From: Umezawaea endophytica
GTDB lineage: Bacteria; Actinomycetota; Actinomycetes; Mycobacteriales; Pseudonocardiaceae
Direction of reading: 5' to 3'
DNA length: 64,000 nucleotides
NCBI RefSeq assembly: GCF_025061645.1
Contig: NZ_JANYMP010000009.1
Location: forward strand, 303,156 to 367,155
Shown piece after piece: positions 16,901-29,300 of the stretch. The notes below the pieces were generated by a model. It ran no database searches and had not been told where the DNA came from. It saw nothing but the letters and a program-made list of their open reading frames with translations. The position numbers were made by a program, and so were the translations under genes. Each line of letters starts with the position of its first letter. Position 1 is the first letter of the stretch.

Positions 16901-17261
16901 GCTGTCGGCGGTGGAGCTGCGCAACACGCTCAGCGCCGCGACCGGCGTGAAGCTGCCCGCGACGCTGGTCTTCAACTACCCCAACGCGATCGAGCTGGCC
17001 GCCCACCTCCGCGTGGAGTTGGCGGGCAACGACAGCCCGGTCGCGACCCTGTTGGACGAACTGGACCGCCTGGAACTCGCGTTCGGCGAGGTCGGCGCGG
17101 ACGACCCGATGCGCACGAAGATCACCAGCCGGTTGCAGCGCGTGCTGGCCAAGTGGAACGGAGGCGCCTCGGAGGAGGCCGCCTCGGAGAAGGCCACGTT
17201 GGACGAGGCGGGCTACGACGAGCTCTTCGACTTCATCGACAACAACCTCAGCTCCTCGTGA
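10989..17261 (+). CDS. Modular type I PKS, single fully reducing module: KS-AT-DH-ER-KR-ACP
   Basis: 2090-residue one-module PKS adding one malonyl unit and reducing it fully. It begins with a coiled-coil docking segment ([18 protein letters not shown]) and ends with a helix and acidic tail (residues ~2015-2090), so it sits between two other synthases. Order: KS (Cys197), AT (GHSIGE Ser636, HAFH 731), DH (His934, Asp1096), ER (GVNFRD near 1370, NADPH loop [11 protein letters not shown] near 1475), KR (TGGTGGLG near 1660), ACP (Ser1971). The start is ATG at 10989 with AAGAGGT upstream; earlier in-frame codons would break the docking-domain alignment with the other PKS proteins. It is the only ER-bearing protein in the window. 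It is preceded by a hairpin and a possible promoter, and followed 43 bases later by the next PKS gene. Confidence 0.97.
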   Translation: MANEDTLREYLKLVTADLQTTRQRLQELEEGDREPIAIVAMSCRYPGGVRSPEDLWRLVESGGDAISPLPTDRGWGTENGVFAVEGGGFLYDAADFEPAFFGISPREALAMDPQQRLLLETTWEVFERAGIDPRSLRGSQTGVFIGGSAMGYGIGLTEVPDEVAGHLLTGAAPSVLSGRLSYTFGLEGPAVTVDTACSSSLTALHLAATALRNGECSIALAGGVMVMSTPAVFAEFGKQGGLSPDGRCRAFSDDADGTGWSEGVGLLLVEKLSDARRNGHEVLAVVRGSSVNQDGASNGLTAPNGPSQQRVILQALANAGLAPADVDVVEAHGTGTRLGDPIEAQAILSTYGQDRERPVLLGSLKSNIGHTQSAAGVAGVIKMVMAIRHGLAPKTLHADEPSHQVDWEAGALEILTEARPWPETGNPRRAGISSFGVSGTNAHVVLEQAPAEEPVEVVRQGREVLPWLLAARTEDGLVEQARRLRDRLSETDPHLDDVAYSLATTRTALAHRAVVVGADSAALRAGLDALVDGGAAANLQRGTVTDGGLAVLFTGQGSQRLGMGRELHDAFPVFAKAFDAVCAEFDGPVREAVFGDDAASLDQTGTTQPALFAIEVALYRLVESWGVKPEFLAGHSIGELAAAHVAGVLSLEDAATLVEARGRLMQALPTGGAMVALQATEDEVAHLIGNGVSIAAVNGPDSIVLAGDEDAVLAVVDAFDDRKSKRLSVSHAFHSAHMDAMLDDFRAVAVRLTYQSPTIPIVSTVTGGIATAVELCSADYWVSHVRNAVRFADAVRTLEAQGVSTFLELGPDAVLTAMGAESVEKAVLVPALRKDRPEVPALTTALAGLHVRGIRIDWAAYFDGTGAQRVDLPTYAFDHQRLWLEDNGSVGDVTSAGLSAAGHPLLAAVLPMPDGGVLFTARLSVATHAWLADHVVADNVVVPGTALVELAIRAGDQVGCGHLEELLLQAPLVVPALGGVSLHVELDAEPGRRMITVYSRGDEDGADWVVHATGVLTDETTAPAFELAQWPPAGAVPLDLSGLYEDLAVGGLRYGPVFRGLANAWRSGEDVYAEVTLPEAEQRRAGAFGVHPALLDSVLHTLGIADGDAQEQSGPASLPFSWTGVSLFASGAETLRARVSPSPQGDGISVDVADGTGSPVARVDSLVLRPISGEQFTRGGGSDSLYRVDWTPVTAEPESVEDVTILHVADSSNVHTVTAELLAGLKSFVADRSEESVLVVVTSHAVAALPGEDITVPAQAGASGLVRSAQSEHPGAIVLLDLDDVTAIDEVLPAVLGARELEVAVRAGTLYAPRLVRAGSGSIAPSATDSAWRLDFTASGTVDNLTTIPWPHAESALEPGEVRIAMRAAGVNFRDVMNVLGMYPGDAGIMGLEGAGVVIEVGPGVADLAVGDRVMGMVDAAFGPVVIADRRKVCPIPDGWSFQQAAGVPLVFLTALYALEDLGGLRSGESILVHAAAGGVGMAATQIARHLGAEVYGTASAGKWQALRDAGIADDHIASSRTIDFEHQFTIATDGQGVDVVLNALSGEFVDASLRLLAQGHGGRFLEMGKTDVRHPAEVAKQHLDVAYTAFDLIEAGPDRIGELLTRLHGWFADGSLQPLPVTTWDVHRAPEAFRFLGQAKHTGKVVLTIPTPLDAAGSVLITGGTGGLGALVARHLVAEHGVKHLVLTSRRGADAPGAQELADELVGLGATVDLAACDVADHAAVSALLKGIEHPLTGVVHAAGVLADGVLDSLTPDRLSTVLGPKADAAAHLHELTADLDLAMFVVFSSSSGLFGGAGQANYAAANTFLDALAVHRRHRGLPAISLAWGPWDQTAGMGSTLSDADFARMARSGMPALAAADGLALFDLARVTDDVLVAPVKLDLATLRDSGEVHPLLRGLVRAPARRAAAAAGKAEPASWSQRLAGKTKAEQDELLLDLVVGQVAVVLGYESALDIKPTLAFKELGFDSLSAVELRNTLSAATGVKLPATLVFNYPNAIELAAHLRVELAGNDSPVATLLDELDRLELAFGEVGADDPMRTKITSRLQRVLAKWNGGASEEAASEKATLDEAGYDELFDFIDNNLSSS
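11088..17030 (+). other. PKS module m3: KS-AT(malonyl)-DH-ER-KR-ACP
   Basis: The KS is complete ([20 protein letters not shown]). The AT is malonyl-type, but its region after HAFH ([11 protein letters not shown], then PIVSTVTGG) differs from the [11 protein letters not shown] and GDVTDPEYW pattern shared by the other malonyl ATs here. The DH has H934-VVADNVVV-P, with Asp where Gly is usual in HxxxGxxxxP, plus YGPVFRGL and HPALLD (Asp1096). The ER carries a Tyr in LGMYPGD, a residue linked in the literature to S-methyl outcome, which is irrelevant with a malonyl extender. The KR motif reads LAD in place of LDD but is otherwise B-type with YAAAN intact. Expected product: a saturated CH2-CH2 unit (C20-C21). 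Confidence 0.94.
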
Positions 17262-17289
17262 TCACCCTCAACTCGCCTGCACCGCTGTA

Positions 17290-17295
17290 GAGGAG
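17290..17295 (+). promoter_or_regulatory. Ribosome-binding site of the four-module PKS gene
   Basis: GAGGAG lies nine bases before the ATG at 17305 inside a 43-base intergenic gap. It supports that start and suggests co-transcription with the preceding gene, since no terminator or promoter is seen in the gap. Confidence 0.75.
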
Positions 17296-17304
17296 ACGAC
17301 TCGA

Positions 17305-20300
17305 ATGGCCAACGAAGACAAGGTCCTCGCCTACCTGCGAAAGGTGACGAGCGAGCTCGACGACGCGAAGCGGAAGCTGCGTGAGCTCGACCGCGAGGGC
17401 CAGGAGCCCATCGCGATCGTCGGCATGGGCTGTCGTTTTCCCGGCGGTGTGTCGTCCCCCGACGAGCTGTGGCGGTTCGTGGAGTCCGGCGGTGACGCCA
17501 TCGGCGGCATGCCGGGCGACCGCGGCTGGGAGCTGAACCTGGACGACGACCCCGAGGCCGCGGGCAGCGCGTACGTGGCCGACGGCGGCTTCCTGCACGA
17601 CGCCGCCGAGTTCGACGCCAACTTCTTCGGCATCAGCCCCCGCGAGGCGCTGGCCATGGACCCGCAGCAGCGCGTGCTGCTGGAGGCGTCCTGGGAGACG
17701 CTGGAGCACGCGGGCATCGACCCGCACACCCTGCGTGGTAGCCGGACCGGCGTGTTCGTCGGCGCGGCCCAGTACCAGTACGGCAACGCGGCCGAGACCG
17801 CCGACGCCGAGGACGGCGTCGAGGGCTACCTGCTCACCGGCAACGCGACCAGCGTCGCCTCCGGCCGCATCTCCTACACCCTGGGCCTGGAAGGGCCCGC
17901 CGTCACGATCGACACCGCGTGCTCCTCCTCGCTGGTCGCGCTGCACTGGGCGATCCAGGCGCTGCGCTCCGGCGAGTGCACGCTCGCGCTCGCGGGCGGT
18001 GTCGCGGTCATGGCGACCCCCGGCATGTTCGTCGAGTTCTCCCGCCAGCGCGGCCTGTCCACCGACGGCCGTTGCAAGGCGTTCTCCGCCGACGCGGACG
18101 GCACCGGCTGGGCCGAGGGCGTCGGCATGCTGGCCGTCGAGAAGCTGTCCGACGCCCGCCGCAACGGCCACCAGGTCCTCGCGATCGTCCGCGGCTCCGC
18201 CATCAACCAGGACGGCGCGTCCAACGGTCTGAGCGCCCCCAACGGTCTCGCCCAGGAGCGCGTCATCGCGCAGGCGCTGGCGTCCGGCAAGCTCTCACCG
18301 TCCGATGTGGACGCGGTCGAGGCGCACGGCACCGGCACGAAGCTCGGCGACCCGATCGAGGCGCAGGCCCTGCTCGCCGCGTACGGCCAGGACCGCGAGA
18401 CCCCGCTGCTGCTGGGCTCGTTCAAGTCCAACATCGGTCACGCCCAGGCCGCAGCCGGTGTCGCCGGTGTCATCAAGATGGTCATGGCGATCCGCAACGG
18501 CGTCGTCCCGAAGACGCTGCACGCCGACAACCCCACCCCGCACGTCGACTGGGCCTCCGGAGCCGTCGAGCTGGTCACCGAGACCACGCCGTGGCCCTCG
18601 GTCGACCGCCCGCGCCGTGCCGCCGTGTCGTCGTTCGGCATTTCCGGCACCAACGCCCACACGATCCTGGAGCAGGCGCCCGACAGCGTTGACGAGACCG
18701 AGCGGGTGTCGCTCCCCGCCGTTCCGCTGCTGCTGTCGGCGAAGACCCCCGACGCCCTGCGGGCCCAGGCCGCGCGGCTCGTCGCGCTGATCGACGGCGA
18801 CGTCGACCTGACCGACGTGGCGTACTCGTTGGCCACCAAGCGTTCCCGCTTCGACCACGCCGCCGTGCTGGTCGGCGAGGACCGCGCCGAACTGGTCGCG
18901 GGCCTGCGCGCGTTCGCCGAGGACGGCCCCGTCACGGACCTCGTGCGCGGCGCCTCCGACGTGCGCGGCAAGACCGCCTTCGTGTTCCCCGGCCAGGGTT
19001 CGCAGTGGGTCGGCATGGCCGGTGACCTGCTGGACGCCTCGCCGGTGTTCGCCGCCCGGATCGCCGAGTGCGAGCAGGCGCTGTCCGCGCACGTCGACTG
19101 GTCGCTGACCGCCGTGCTGCGCGCCGAGGAGGGCGCCGCGAGCCTGGACCGCGTCGACGTCGTCCAGCCCGCGCTGTTCTCGGTCATGGTCTCCCTCGCG
19201 GCGCTGTGGCAGTCGTACGGGATCAAGCCCGACGCCGTCATCGGCCACTCGCAGGGCGAGATCGCCGCCGCGTGCGTCGCGGGCGCGCTCTCTCTGGAGG
19301 ACGCCGCGCTCGTCGTCGCCCTGCGCGGCAAGGCGCTCATCGCGCTGGCGGGCAAGAGCGGCATGGCCTCGGTCGGCCTCCCGCTCGACACCCTGCGCGA
19401 GAGGATCGCCGACGTGGCGGGCGTGACGATCGCGACGATCAACGGCCCGCGCTCCGTCACGCTCTCCGGCGAGCCCGAGGTGCTCGACCGCCTGGTCGCC
19501 GAGCTGGAGGCGGAGGGTGTGCGCGCCCGGCGCATCCGCGTCGACTACGCCTCGCACTCGCCGGTCGTCGAGATCATCCGGGACGAGGTGCTGGCCGCGC
19601 TCGCCCCGATCACCCCGCGCGCCACCACGATCCCCATGTTCTCCTCCGTCACCGGCGAGCTGGTCGACGGCGGCGAGCTGAACGCCGAGTACTGGTACGG
19701 CAACGCCCGCGGCACGGTCGTGTTCGGCCCGACGGTGGAAACCATGATCGGCCAGGGCTTTCGCGCGTTCGTGGAGGTCAGCCCGCACCCGGTGCTCACC
19801 ATGCCGGTGCAGGACATGCTCGACAACGCCGACGCCACCGGCCTCGCCCTCGGCTCGCTGCGCCGTGACCACGGCGGCCAGCGCCGCTTCCTCACCTCGT
19901 TGGCCGAGGCGCACGTCCGCGGCCTGGCCGTCGACTGGACCCCGGTGTTCGCCGGGTCCGGCGCCCGCTCGGTCGAACTGCCCACCTACGCGTTCCAGCA
20001 CCGCCGCTACTGGCTGATCGGCGGCGCCTCGTCCGTCGTCGACGTCACGGCCGCCGGGCTGGGCGAGGCGGACCACCCGCTGCTCGGCGCGGTCGTCGAC
20101 CTGTCCGACGACGGCGGTGTCGTGTTCACCGGCCGCGTGTCGGTCGGCACCCACCCGTGGCTCGGCGACCACGTCGTGTCCGGCCTGGTGTTCGTGCCCG
20201 GCACCGCCTTCGTCGACCTCGCCATCCGCGCGGCCGACCACGTCGGCTGCGCGCTGCTGGACGAGCTGACCGTGCAGGCGCCGCTGGTGCTGCCCGAGCA

Positions 20301-23300
20301 CGGCGCCGTGCAGCTCCAGGTCGCCGTGGCCGAGGCCGACTCGGCGGGCCGCCGCTCGTTCACCGTCTCCGCCCGCCAGGACGAGGGCGCCTGGGTCCGG
20401 CACGCGACCGGCACCCTCGCGCCGACTTCGCTCGGCGATCAGGGTGACTTGACAACCTGGCCGCCGAAGGACGCCGAGCCCGTCGCGTTGGACGGCCTCT
20501 ACGACGCCCTCGCGGCCGGTGGCCTGCACTACGGCCCGGTGTTCCAGGGCCTGCGCGCGGTGTGGCGCGACGGTGACGCCGTCTACGCCGAGGCCGCGCT
20601 GCCCGAGGGCACGGACGTCGACGGCTTCGGCCTGCACCCCGCGCTGCTGGACGCCTCGCTGCACGCCATCGCGCACGGCGAGTTCCTCAGCTCGGCCGAC
20701 GGCCCGTGGCTGCCGTTCTCCTGGAGCGGCGTCGAGTTGCAGGCCGCCGGCGCGACCGCGCTGCGCGTCCGGATCACCCGCGCCGGCACCGACGCGGTCT
20801 CGCTGCTCGTCGCCGACGGCGCCGGTCAGCCGGTCGCGTCCGTGGAATCGCTGGTGCTGCGGGCGATCTCGACCGACCAGCTCAGCGCCGTCCGCTCCAC
20901 CACCTCCGACTCGCTGTTCAAGCTCACCTGGACCCCGGTCACCGAGGGCGCCGACTCCGAGGCCCCCGCCGTCGTCATCCCGGTGCGCGGCACCAACGAC
21001 GTCGACTCGGTCCACTCCACCGCGCACTCCACGCTCCAGCTCGTGCAGGAGTGGCTGGGCGGTGACCACGAGGAGCGCCTGGTCCTCGTCACCACGAACG
21101 CCGTCGCCACGGCCGGTGAGGACGTGCTCGACCTCGCCGCCGCGGCGGCCCGCGGCCTCATCCGCTCCGCGCAGTCGGAGAACCCCGGCCGGATCCTGCT
21201 GGTCGACACCGACGGCCTGCCGTCGTCGGAGTCGGCGCTGAGCATCGCGCTCGCCGCCGACGAGTCCGAGGTCGCCATCCGCGACGGCGTCGTCCTCGCG
21301 CCGCGCCTGGCCAAGGCGGTCTCGGCGGGTGACGCCCCGGTCGTCGACGGCGCCGTGCTCGTCACCGGCGGCACCGGGGGACTGGGCGCGCTGCTCGCCA
21401 AGCACCTCGTCACCGCCCACGGCGTGCGGACCCTGGTCCTGACCTCCCGCCGGGGCCCCGACGCCGACGGCGCGCCCGCGCTGCTGGACGAACTGGCCGC
21501 TCTCGGCGCCGACGCCCGGATCGTGGCCTGCGACGCCGCCGACCGCGACGCGCTGGCCGCCGTGCTGGCCGACATCCGGGCCGAGCACCGGATCGCGGGC
21601 GTCGTGCACGCGGCCGGTGTGCTGGACGACGGCGTCCTCGCCTCCCTGACGCCGGAACGCCTCGACGCCGTGCTGCGGCCCAAGGTCGACGCCGCCTGGC
21701 ACCTGCACGACCTCACCGCCGACGACGACCTCGCGCTGTTCGTCTCCTTCTCCTCCGCGGCCGGTGTGCTCGGGTCGCCCGGTCAGGGCAACTACGCCGC
21801 CGCGAACGCGTTCCTCGACGCCCTCACCGCCCACCGCCGCGCCACCGGCCTGCCCGCGGTGTCGCTGGCCTGGGGCCTGTGGGAGCGCGCGAGCGGGATG
21901 TCCGGCGCGATGGGCTCCGGCGGCCAGGAACGGTTGTCGCGCGGCGGTTTCAGCGCGCTGACCGACGCCGAGGGCCTGGCGCTGTTCGACGCCGCCCTCA
22001 CCACCGGCGACGACCTGCTGCTGCCGGTCCGCGTCACGTTGAGCGCCCTCAAGGCCTCCGACGGTTCCGTGCCCCGCCTCTGGCGCGGACTCGTCCGCAC
22101 CACCACCCGCCGCAAGGCGACCGCCGCCGACGAGGCCGCCGTGGCGGGGCTCGCGGGCCGGTTGGCCGCGCTGCCCGAGGACGAGCGGCTGCCCGAGGTC
22201 CTGGAGATCGTCCGCGCCTACGTGGCCGCGGTGCTCGGCTACGGCTCGGGGTCCGAAGTGGACGCGAGCCGGGCCTTCAAGGAACTCGGCTTCGACTCGC
22301 TGACCGCCGTCGAGTTCCGCAACCAGCTCTCCGCCGCGACCGGTCTCCGGCTGCCCGCGACGCTGGTGTTCGACTACCCGACCTCCGCCGTCCTCACCGA
22401 CTTCCTCTGCGGCGAGCTGCTCGGCACCGTGCCCGCCGCCGAGGTCGCCGCGAAGCCCGCCGCCCGCAAGAACACCGACGAGCCGCTGGCCATCGTGTCG
22501 ATGGCGTGCCGCTTCCCCGGCGGCATCGCCTCGCCGGAAGACCTGTGGCAGGTCATGACGGACGGCGTGGACGCGATCTCGCCGTTCCCCACCGACCGCG
22601 GCTGGGACCTGGACCTGCTGCGCCAGGCGCTGGACTCGACCGAGGCCGGGTTCCTGCACAACGCCAGCTCGTTCGACTCCGCGTTCTTCGGCATCACGCC
22701 CCGCGAAGCCGTCGCGATGGACCCGCAGCAGCGCCTACTGCTGGAGGTCTCCTACGAGACGTTCGAGCGCGCGGGCCTCGACCCCGCCACGCTGCGCGGC
22801 AGCCGGACCGGCGTCTTCACCGGCCTGATGTACCACGACTACGTCAACGGCCTGACCACGATCCCGGAGGAGGTGTCCGGCTACCTGGGCACCGGCAACT
22901 CCGGCAGCGTCGCGTCCGGCCGCGTCTCCTACACCTTCGGCCTGGAGGGCCCGGCCGTCACGATCGACACGGCCTGCTCCTCCTCGCTGGTCGCGCTGCA
23001 CGTGGCCACGCAGTCGCTGCGCAGCGGCGAGTGCGACCTGGCGCTGGTCGGTGGTGTCGCCGTCATGGCGACGCCCGGCACGTTCGTCGACTTCGCCAGC
23101 CAGGGCGGCATGGCCCCCAACGGCCGCTGCAAGCCGTTCGCCGCCGCGGCCGACGGCGCGACCTGGTCCGAGGGCATCGGCCTGCTGCTCGTCGAGCGGC
23201 TGTCCGACGCCCAGCGCAACGGTCACCAGGTCCTCGCGCTGGTGCGCGGCTCCGCGGTGAACCAGGACGGCGCGTCGAACGGCCTGACCGCCCCGAACGG

Positions 23301-26300
23301 GCCCTCGCAGCAGCGGGTCATCAAGGCCGCCTTGGCCGACGCCGGACTGTCCACTCAGGACGTCGACGTGGTCGAGGGTCACGGCACCGGCACGAAGCTG
23401 GGCGACCCGATCGAGGCGCAGGCGCTGCTGGCCACCTACGGCCAGGACCGCGAGCGCCCGCTGCTGCTGGGCGCTCTGAAGTCCAACCTGGGCCACACGC
23501 AGGCCGCCGCGGGTGTCGCGGGCATCATCAAGATGGTGCTGGCCATGCGCCACGGCGTCCTGCCCCGCACGCTGCACACCGACGCGCCGACCCCGCAGGT
23601 CGACTGGACCGCCGGTGACGTCGAGCTGATCACCGAGCAGATCGACTGGCCGACCACCGGCCACCCGCGCCGCGCGGGCGTTTCCTCGTTCGGCATCGGT
23701 GGCACGAACGCCCACACGATCATTGAGCAGGCGCCTGAAGCCGCGAATAGCGGCTTCAGAAGTTCTGATCCTTCCCGGTTTGTCGGCGTGGCTCTTGAGC
23801 GTGTTTCGCTGCCGGTCACGCCGGTGGTGTTGTCGGCCAAGAGCGCGGACGCCCTGCTGGGCCAGGCGTCGAACCTGGAGTCGATCGCGGACTCCGTCGA
23901 CCTGACCGACCTCGCGTTCTCCGCCGCCACGACCCGCGCCCACCTGGAGCACCGGGCCGTCGTGGTCGCCACCGACACCGACGACCTGCTGTCCGGCCTG
24001 AAGGCACTGGCGGTGCGGGACACCGTGGTGCAGGGCAAGACCGCCATCCTGTTCACCGGCCAGGGTTCCCAGCGGCTCGGCATGGGCCGCGAGCTGTACA
24101 ACTCCTACCCGGTGTTCGCCAAGGCGTTCGACGACGTGTGCGCCGTGCTGGACGTGCCGGTCGCCGAGATCGTCTTCGGCATCGACTCCGACGCGCTGAA
24201 CCGGACCGGCAACGCGCAGCCCGCCCTGTTCGCCCTGGAAGTGGCGCTGTACCGGCTGGTCGAGTCGTGGGGCGTCAAGCCGGACGCCGTCGGCGGCCAC
24301 TCCATCGGCGAGATCGCCGCCGCCCACGTGGCGGGTGTCCTCTCCCTCGAGGACGCCGCCACGCTGGTCTCCGCGCGTGGTCGCCTGATGCAGGCACTGC
24401 CGACCGGTGGCGCGATGGTCGCGATCCAGGCCACCGAGTCCGAGGTGCTGCCGCTCATCGGTAACGACGTTTCGATTGCTGCGGTGAACGGGCCGAACTC
24501 GGTCGTCGTCGCGGGCACCGAGGTCGCCGTGCAGCAGGTCGTCGCGCACTTCCTCGATCGGAAGTCCAAGCGCCTGACCGTGTCGCACGCGTTCCACTCG
24601 CCGCTGATGGACCCGATGCTGGACGACTTCCGCGCCGTCGTGGGAACCCTGACCTTCACCGACCCCAAGATCGCCGTGCTCGGCGACGTGACCGACCCGG
24701 AGTACTGGGTCCGCCACGTGCGCGGCACCGTCCGGTTCGCCGACACCGTCACCACCCTCGAAGCCCAGGGCGTCAAGACTTTCCTGGAGTTGGGCCCCGA
24801 CGGCGTGCTCACCGCGATGGCCGCCGACAGCGTCGAGGACGCGGCCCTGGTCGCGGGCCTGCGCAAGGACCGCCCGGAAGCCCGGTCGATCGTCACGGCG
24901 CTCGCCACGCTGCACGCCCGCGGCGTCAAGGTCGACTGGACCGCGTTCTTCGCGGGCACCGGCGCCCGCCGGGTCGACCTGCCCACCTACGCGTTCCAGC
25001 ACGAGCAGTACTGGCTGGAGCGCCCGGCGATCACCGCCGAGGTGGACGAGGTCGAGGCCGAGTTCTGGGACGCCGTCGAGCGCGAGGACCTGGAGTCGCT
25101 GGCCACCTCGCTGTCGCTGGGGAGCGAGACCGTCGGCACCGTCCTGCCCGCGTTGGCGCAGTGGCGCCGCGAACGCCGTGGCGAGTCCACTGTGGAGGGC
25201 TGGCGCTACCGGGTCGAGTGGCGGCACACGACGCCCGTCGCGGCCACCGCGTCCGGCCGCTGGCTGCTGGTCGGCGCCGAAGACCTGGCACTGCCGGGTG
25301 TCGAGATCGTCCGCGTCGCCGCCTCGGCGGACCGCGCGGCTCTGGTTGAGCGGGTGGAGGCCGTCGGCGAGGTCGATGGGGTGCTCTCCACCTGCACGGA
25401 CGTCGCCGAGGTGCTTGCGCTCGTGCAAGCCCTTGGCGACGCCGGGATCTCGGCGCCGCTGTGGTGCACGACCCGTGGCGCGGTCACGACCGGCCGCGCC
25501 GACGTGGTCGACCACCCCGACCAGGCCACGATCTGGGGCCTGGGACTGGTCGCGGGGCTGGAGCACCCCGACCGCTGGGGCGGTCTGATCGACCTCCCCG
25601 AGACGCTGGACCAGCGCGGGTACGAGCGGGTCGCCGCCGTGCTCGCCGGAACCGAGGACCAGGTCGCTCTGCGCGGTTCGGGTGTCTTCGCCCGCCGCCT
25701 GGCGCACGGGCGGACCGCTGAGGCTGTAGGGGGCTTCGCACCGCGTGGGACCGTGCTCGTCACCGGGGGCACCGGCGCACTTGGCGCGCGGGTCGCCCAC
25801 TGGCTGGCGGAGGCAGGCGCGGAGCACCTGGTCCTCACCTCACGCCGCGGCGCCACCGCGCCCGGCGCCACCGAACTGGCCGCCTCCCTCGAGGCGACGG
25901 GCGTCCGCGTGACGCTGGCCGCCTGCGACGTCGCCGACCGCGACGCCGTGGCCGCGCTGGTCGCGGAGTTCCCGCCGAACGCCGTCATCCACGCCGCGGG
26001 CGCCGAGCAGTTCACCCCGCTGTCCGAGTACGACCCGGCCGACTTCGCCGCGCTGCTGGCCCCGAAGGTCGACGGCGCGCGGAACCTGGACGAGCTGGTC
26101 GGCGAGGTCGACGCGTTCGTCCTGTTCTCCTCGATCGCGGGCACGTGGGGCAGCGGCGGCCAGTCCGCCTACGCCGCCGCGAACGCCTACCTGGACGCCC
26201 TCGCCGAGTCCCGCCGCGCCCGTGGCCTCACCGCGCTGTCGGTGGCCTGGGGCGCGTGGGCCGAAGCGGGCATGGCCACCGGTGACGCGGGGGAGCAGTT

Positions 26301-29300
26301 GCGCCGCCGCGGTGTCACCGCGATGAACCCCGACGCCGCGCTCACCGCGCTGCGCCAGGCGATCCGCTTCGACGACACCGCCGTCGCGGTCGCCGACATC
26401 GACTGGTCGCTGTTCGCCCCGGTCTTCACCACGCTGCGCCCCAGCCCGCTGATCAGCGACCTCCCCGAGGTCCGCGCGGCACTGGAAGCCGCTCCGACGC
26501 AGGACGCGCCCAGCGCGTCCAGGTTCTCCGCGCTGTCGGCGCGGGACCGGTCCCGCGCGCTGCTCGACCTGGTCCGGGCGCAGGCCGCGATCGTCTGCGG
26601 TTACGCCTCCGGTGACGACATCACCAGCACCCGACCGTTCCGCGAGCTGGGCTTCGACTCGCTCACCGCCGTGGAGCTGCGCAACAAGCTGACCGCCGAG
26701 ACCGGCCTGTCGCTGCCCGCGACGCTGGTCTTCGACTACCCGACGCCCGCCGTGCTCGCCGAGCACCTCGACAGCCAGTTCGGCGGCGCGGGCGCGGCCC
26801 TGGACACCACCACCGCCAACACCCCGCTGGACGACGAGCCGATCGCGATCGTCGCGATGTCCTGCCGCTTCCCCGGTGGCGTCTCGTCGCCGGAGCAGTT
26901 GTGGCAGCTCGTCGCCGAGGGTCGCGACGCGATCTCGCCGTTCCCGAGCGATCGCGGTTGGGACGCCGACGCGCTGTTCGACGCCGACCCGGACAGCCAG
27001 GGCTCGTCCTACGTCGTGGAAGGCGGGTTCCTGAAGGGGATCAGCCAGTTCGACCCGGCGTTCTTCGGCATCTCGCCCCGTGAAGCCCTCGCCATGGACC
27101 CGCAGCAGCGGCTGCTGCTGGAGACCTCGTGGGAGGTCTTCGAGCGGGCCGGTCTCGACCCGACCTCGTTGCGCGGCGAGCAGATCGGCGTGTTCGCGGG
27201 CACCGCGAACCAGGACTACTCCGCCCTGCTGGTCGCGGGCGGCGACAACGTCGAGGGCTACCTCGGCACCGGCAACATCACCAGCGTCGCCTCCGGCCGG
27301 GTGTCCTACACCTTCGGCCTCGAGGGCCCGGCCGTCACGGTCGACACGGCCTGCTCGTCCTCGCTGGTCGCACTGCACCTCGCCGCCCAGGCGCTGCGCA
27401 GCGGTGAGTGCACGATGGCGCTGGCGGGCGGCGTGACGATCATGTCCACGCCCGGCACGTTCGTCGAGTTCTCCCGCCAGCGCGGTCTCGCGACCGACGG
27501 CCGCTGCAAGGCGTTCGCGGCGTCGGCCGACGGCACCGGCTGGGGCGAGGGCGTCGGCATGCTCCTGGTGGAGCGCCTCTCCGACGCGCAGCGCAACGGC
27601 CACCAGGTGTTGGCGGTCGTGCGCGGCTCGGCCGTGAACCAGGACGGTGCCTCGAACGGCCTCACCGCCCCGAACGGCCCGTCGCAGCAGCGCGTGATCC
27701 GCCAGGCGCTCGCCAACGCCGGACTGTCCACTTCGGACGTCGACGTGGTCGAGGCGCACGGCACCGGCACGAAGCTCGGCGACCCGATCGAGGCGCAGGC
27801 CGTGCTCGCGACCTACGGCCAGGACCGCGAAACCCCGCTGCTGCTGGGATCACTCAAGTCCAACATCGGCCACGCCCAGTCGGCGGCCGGTGTCGGCGGC
27901 ATCATCAAGATGGTCATGGCGATCCGCCACGGCGTCGCCCCCAAGACGCTGCACGTCGACGAGCCGTCCCCGAAGGTCGACTGGACGTCCGGCGCGGTCG
28001 AACTGCTGACCGAGGCCCGTGAGTGGCCCACGACCGGTCGCCCGCGTCGCGCGGCGGTGTCGTCGTTCGGCATTAGCGGCACCAACGCCCACACGATCAT
28101 CGAGCAGGCGCCAGTCGCCGAAGAGGTCGAGTCGGGTCGCAGTGCTCTACCGGTTTTGCCGCTGGTTTTGTCGGCGAAGACGCCGGAAGCCCTGGTGGAC
28201 CAGGCCGAACGCCTGCTCGACCACCTGGACCACACCACCGCCGACCTGACCGACACGGCGTTCTCCGCCGCGACCACTCGCGCCCACCTGGAGCACGGCG
28301 CGGTCGTCGTCGGGGACCAGGACGACCTCGTCCGCGGTCTGACCGCACTGGTTCGCGGCGACCAGGACGCCTCGCTGGTCCGCGGCACCGCCGCCGAAGG
28401 TCGACTCGCCATCCTGTTCACCGGTCAGGGCTCCCAGCGGCTCGGCATGGGCCGCGAGCTGTACGCCGCGTTCCCCGTGTTCGCCGACGCCTACGACGCC
28501 GTGTGCGCCCACTTCGAGCGGCCGATCAACGACGCCGAGATCCTCACCCACACCGGCACGACGCAGCCCGCGCTGTTCGCGCTGGAAGTGGCGCTGTACC
28601 GCCTGGTCGAGTCGTTCGGCGTCCGCCCCGACTTCGTCGGCGGCCACTCCATCGGCGAGATCGCCGCCGCCCACGTGGCCGGTGTCCTCACCCTGGAGGA
28701 CGCCGCGAAGCTGGTCGAGACCCGCGGCAGGCTCATGCAGGCCCTCCCGGCCGGTGGCGCGATGGTCGCCCTCCAGGCCGCCGAAGAAGAGGTGCTCCCG
28801 CATCTCGATAACAACGTTTCCATTGCCGCGATCAACGGACCGAACTCCGTGGTCGTCGCGGGAGACGAAACCGCTGTCGCCCAGGTCATCGCCCAGTTCG
28901 CCGACCGGAAGTCCAAGCGCCTCACCGTGTCGCACGCGTTCCACTCGCCGCTGATGGACCCGATGCTGGACGAGTTCCGCGCCGTGGTCTCGAAGCTGGC
29001 GTTCACCGAGCCGACGATCGCGATGCTGGGCGACGTCACGGACCCGGAGTACTGGGTCGCCCACGTCCGCGAAGCGGTCCGGTTCGCCGACACCGTCACG
29101 ACCCTCGAATCCCGTGGTGCCGGCACGTTCCTGGAGTTGGGCCCGGACGCGGTCCTCACGGCGATGGGCGCGGACAGCGTCACCGACGCCGTGCTGGTCC
29201 CCGCGCTCCGCGCCGACCGCCCCGAGGCCGCGACCCTGGTTCGCGCGCTGGGTTCGTTGCACGCACTCGGCAACCGGGTCGACTGGACCGCGTACTTCGC

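Noticed and set aside
14075..17290. 1071-codon open frame on the + strand in another frame
   Set aside because: It lies inside the single-module PKS and reads as Arg-rich shadow sequence. The PKS frame holds intact DH, ER, KR and ACP motifs.
28133..28182. Mildly lower-GC linker stretch in m6
   Set aside because: Only a few T-ending codons in a variable linker, with no repeat or border, so it is not distinguishable from normal variation.
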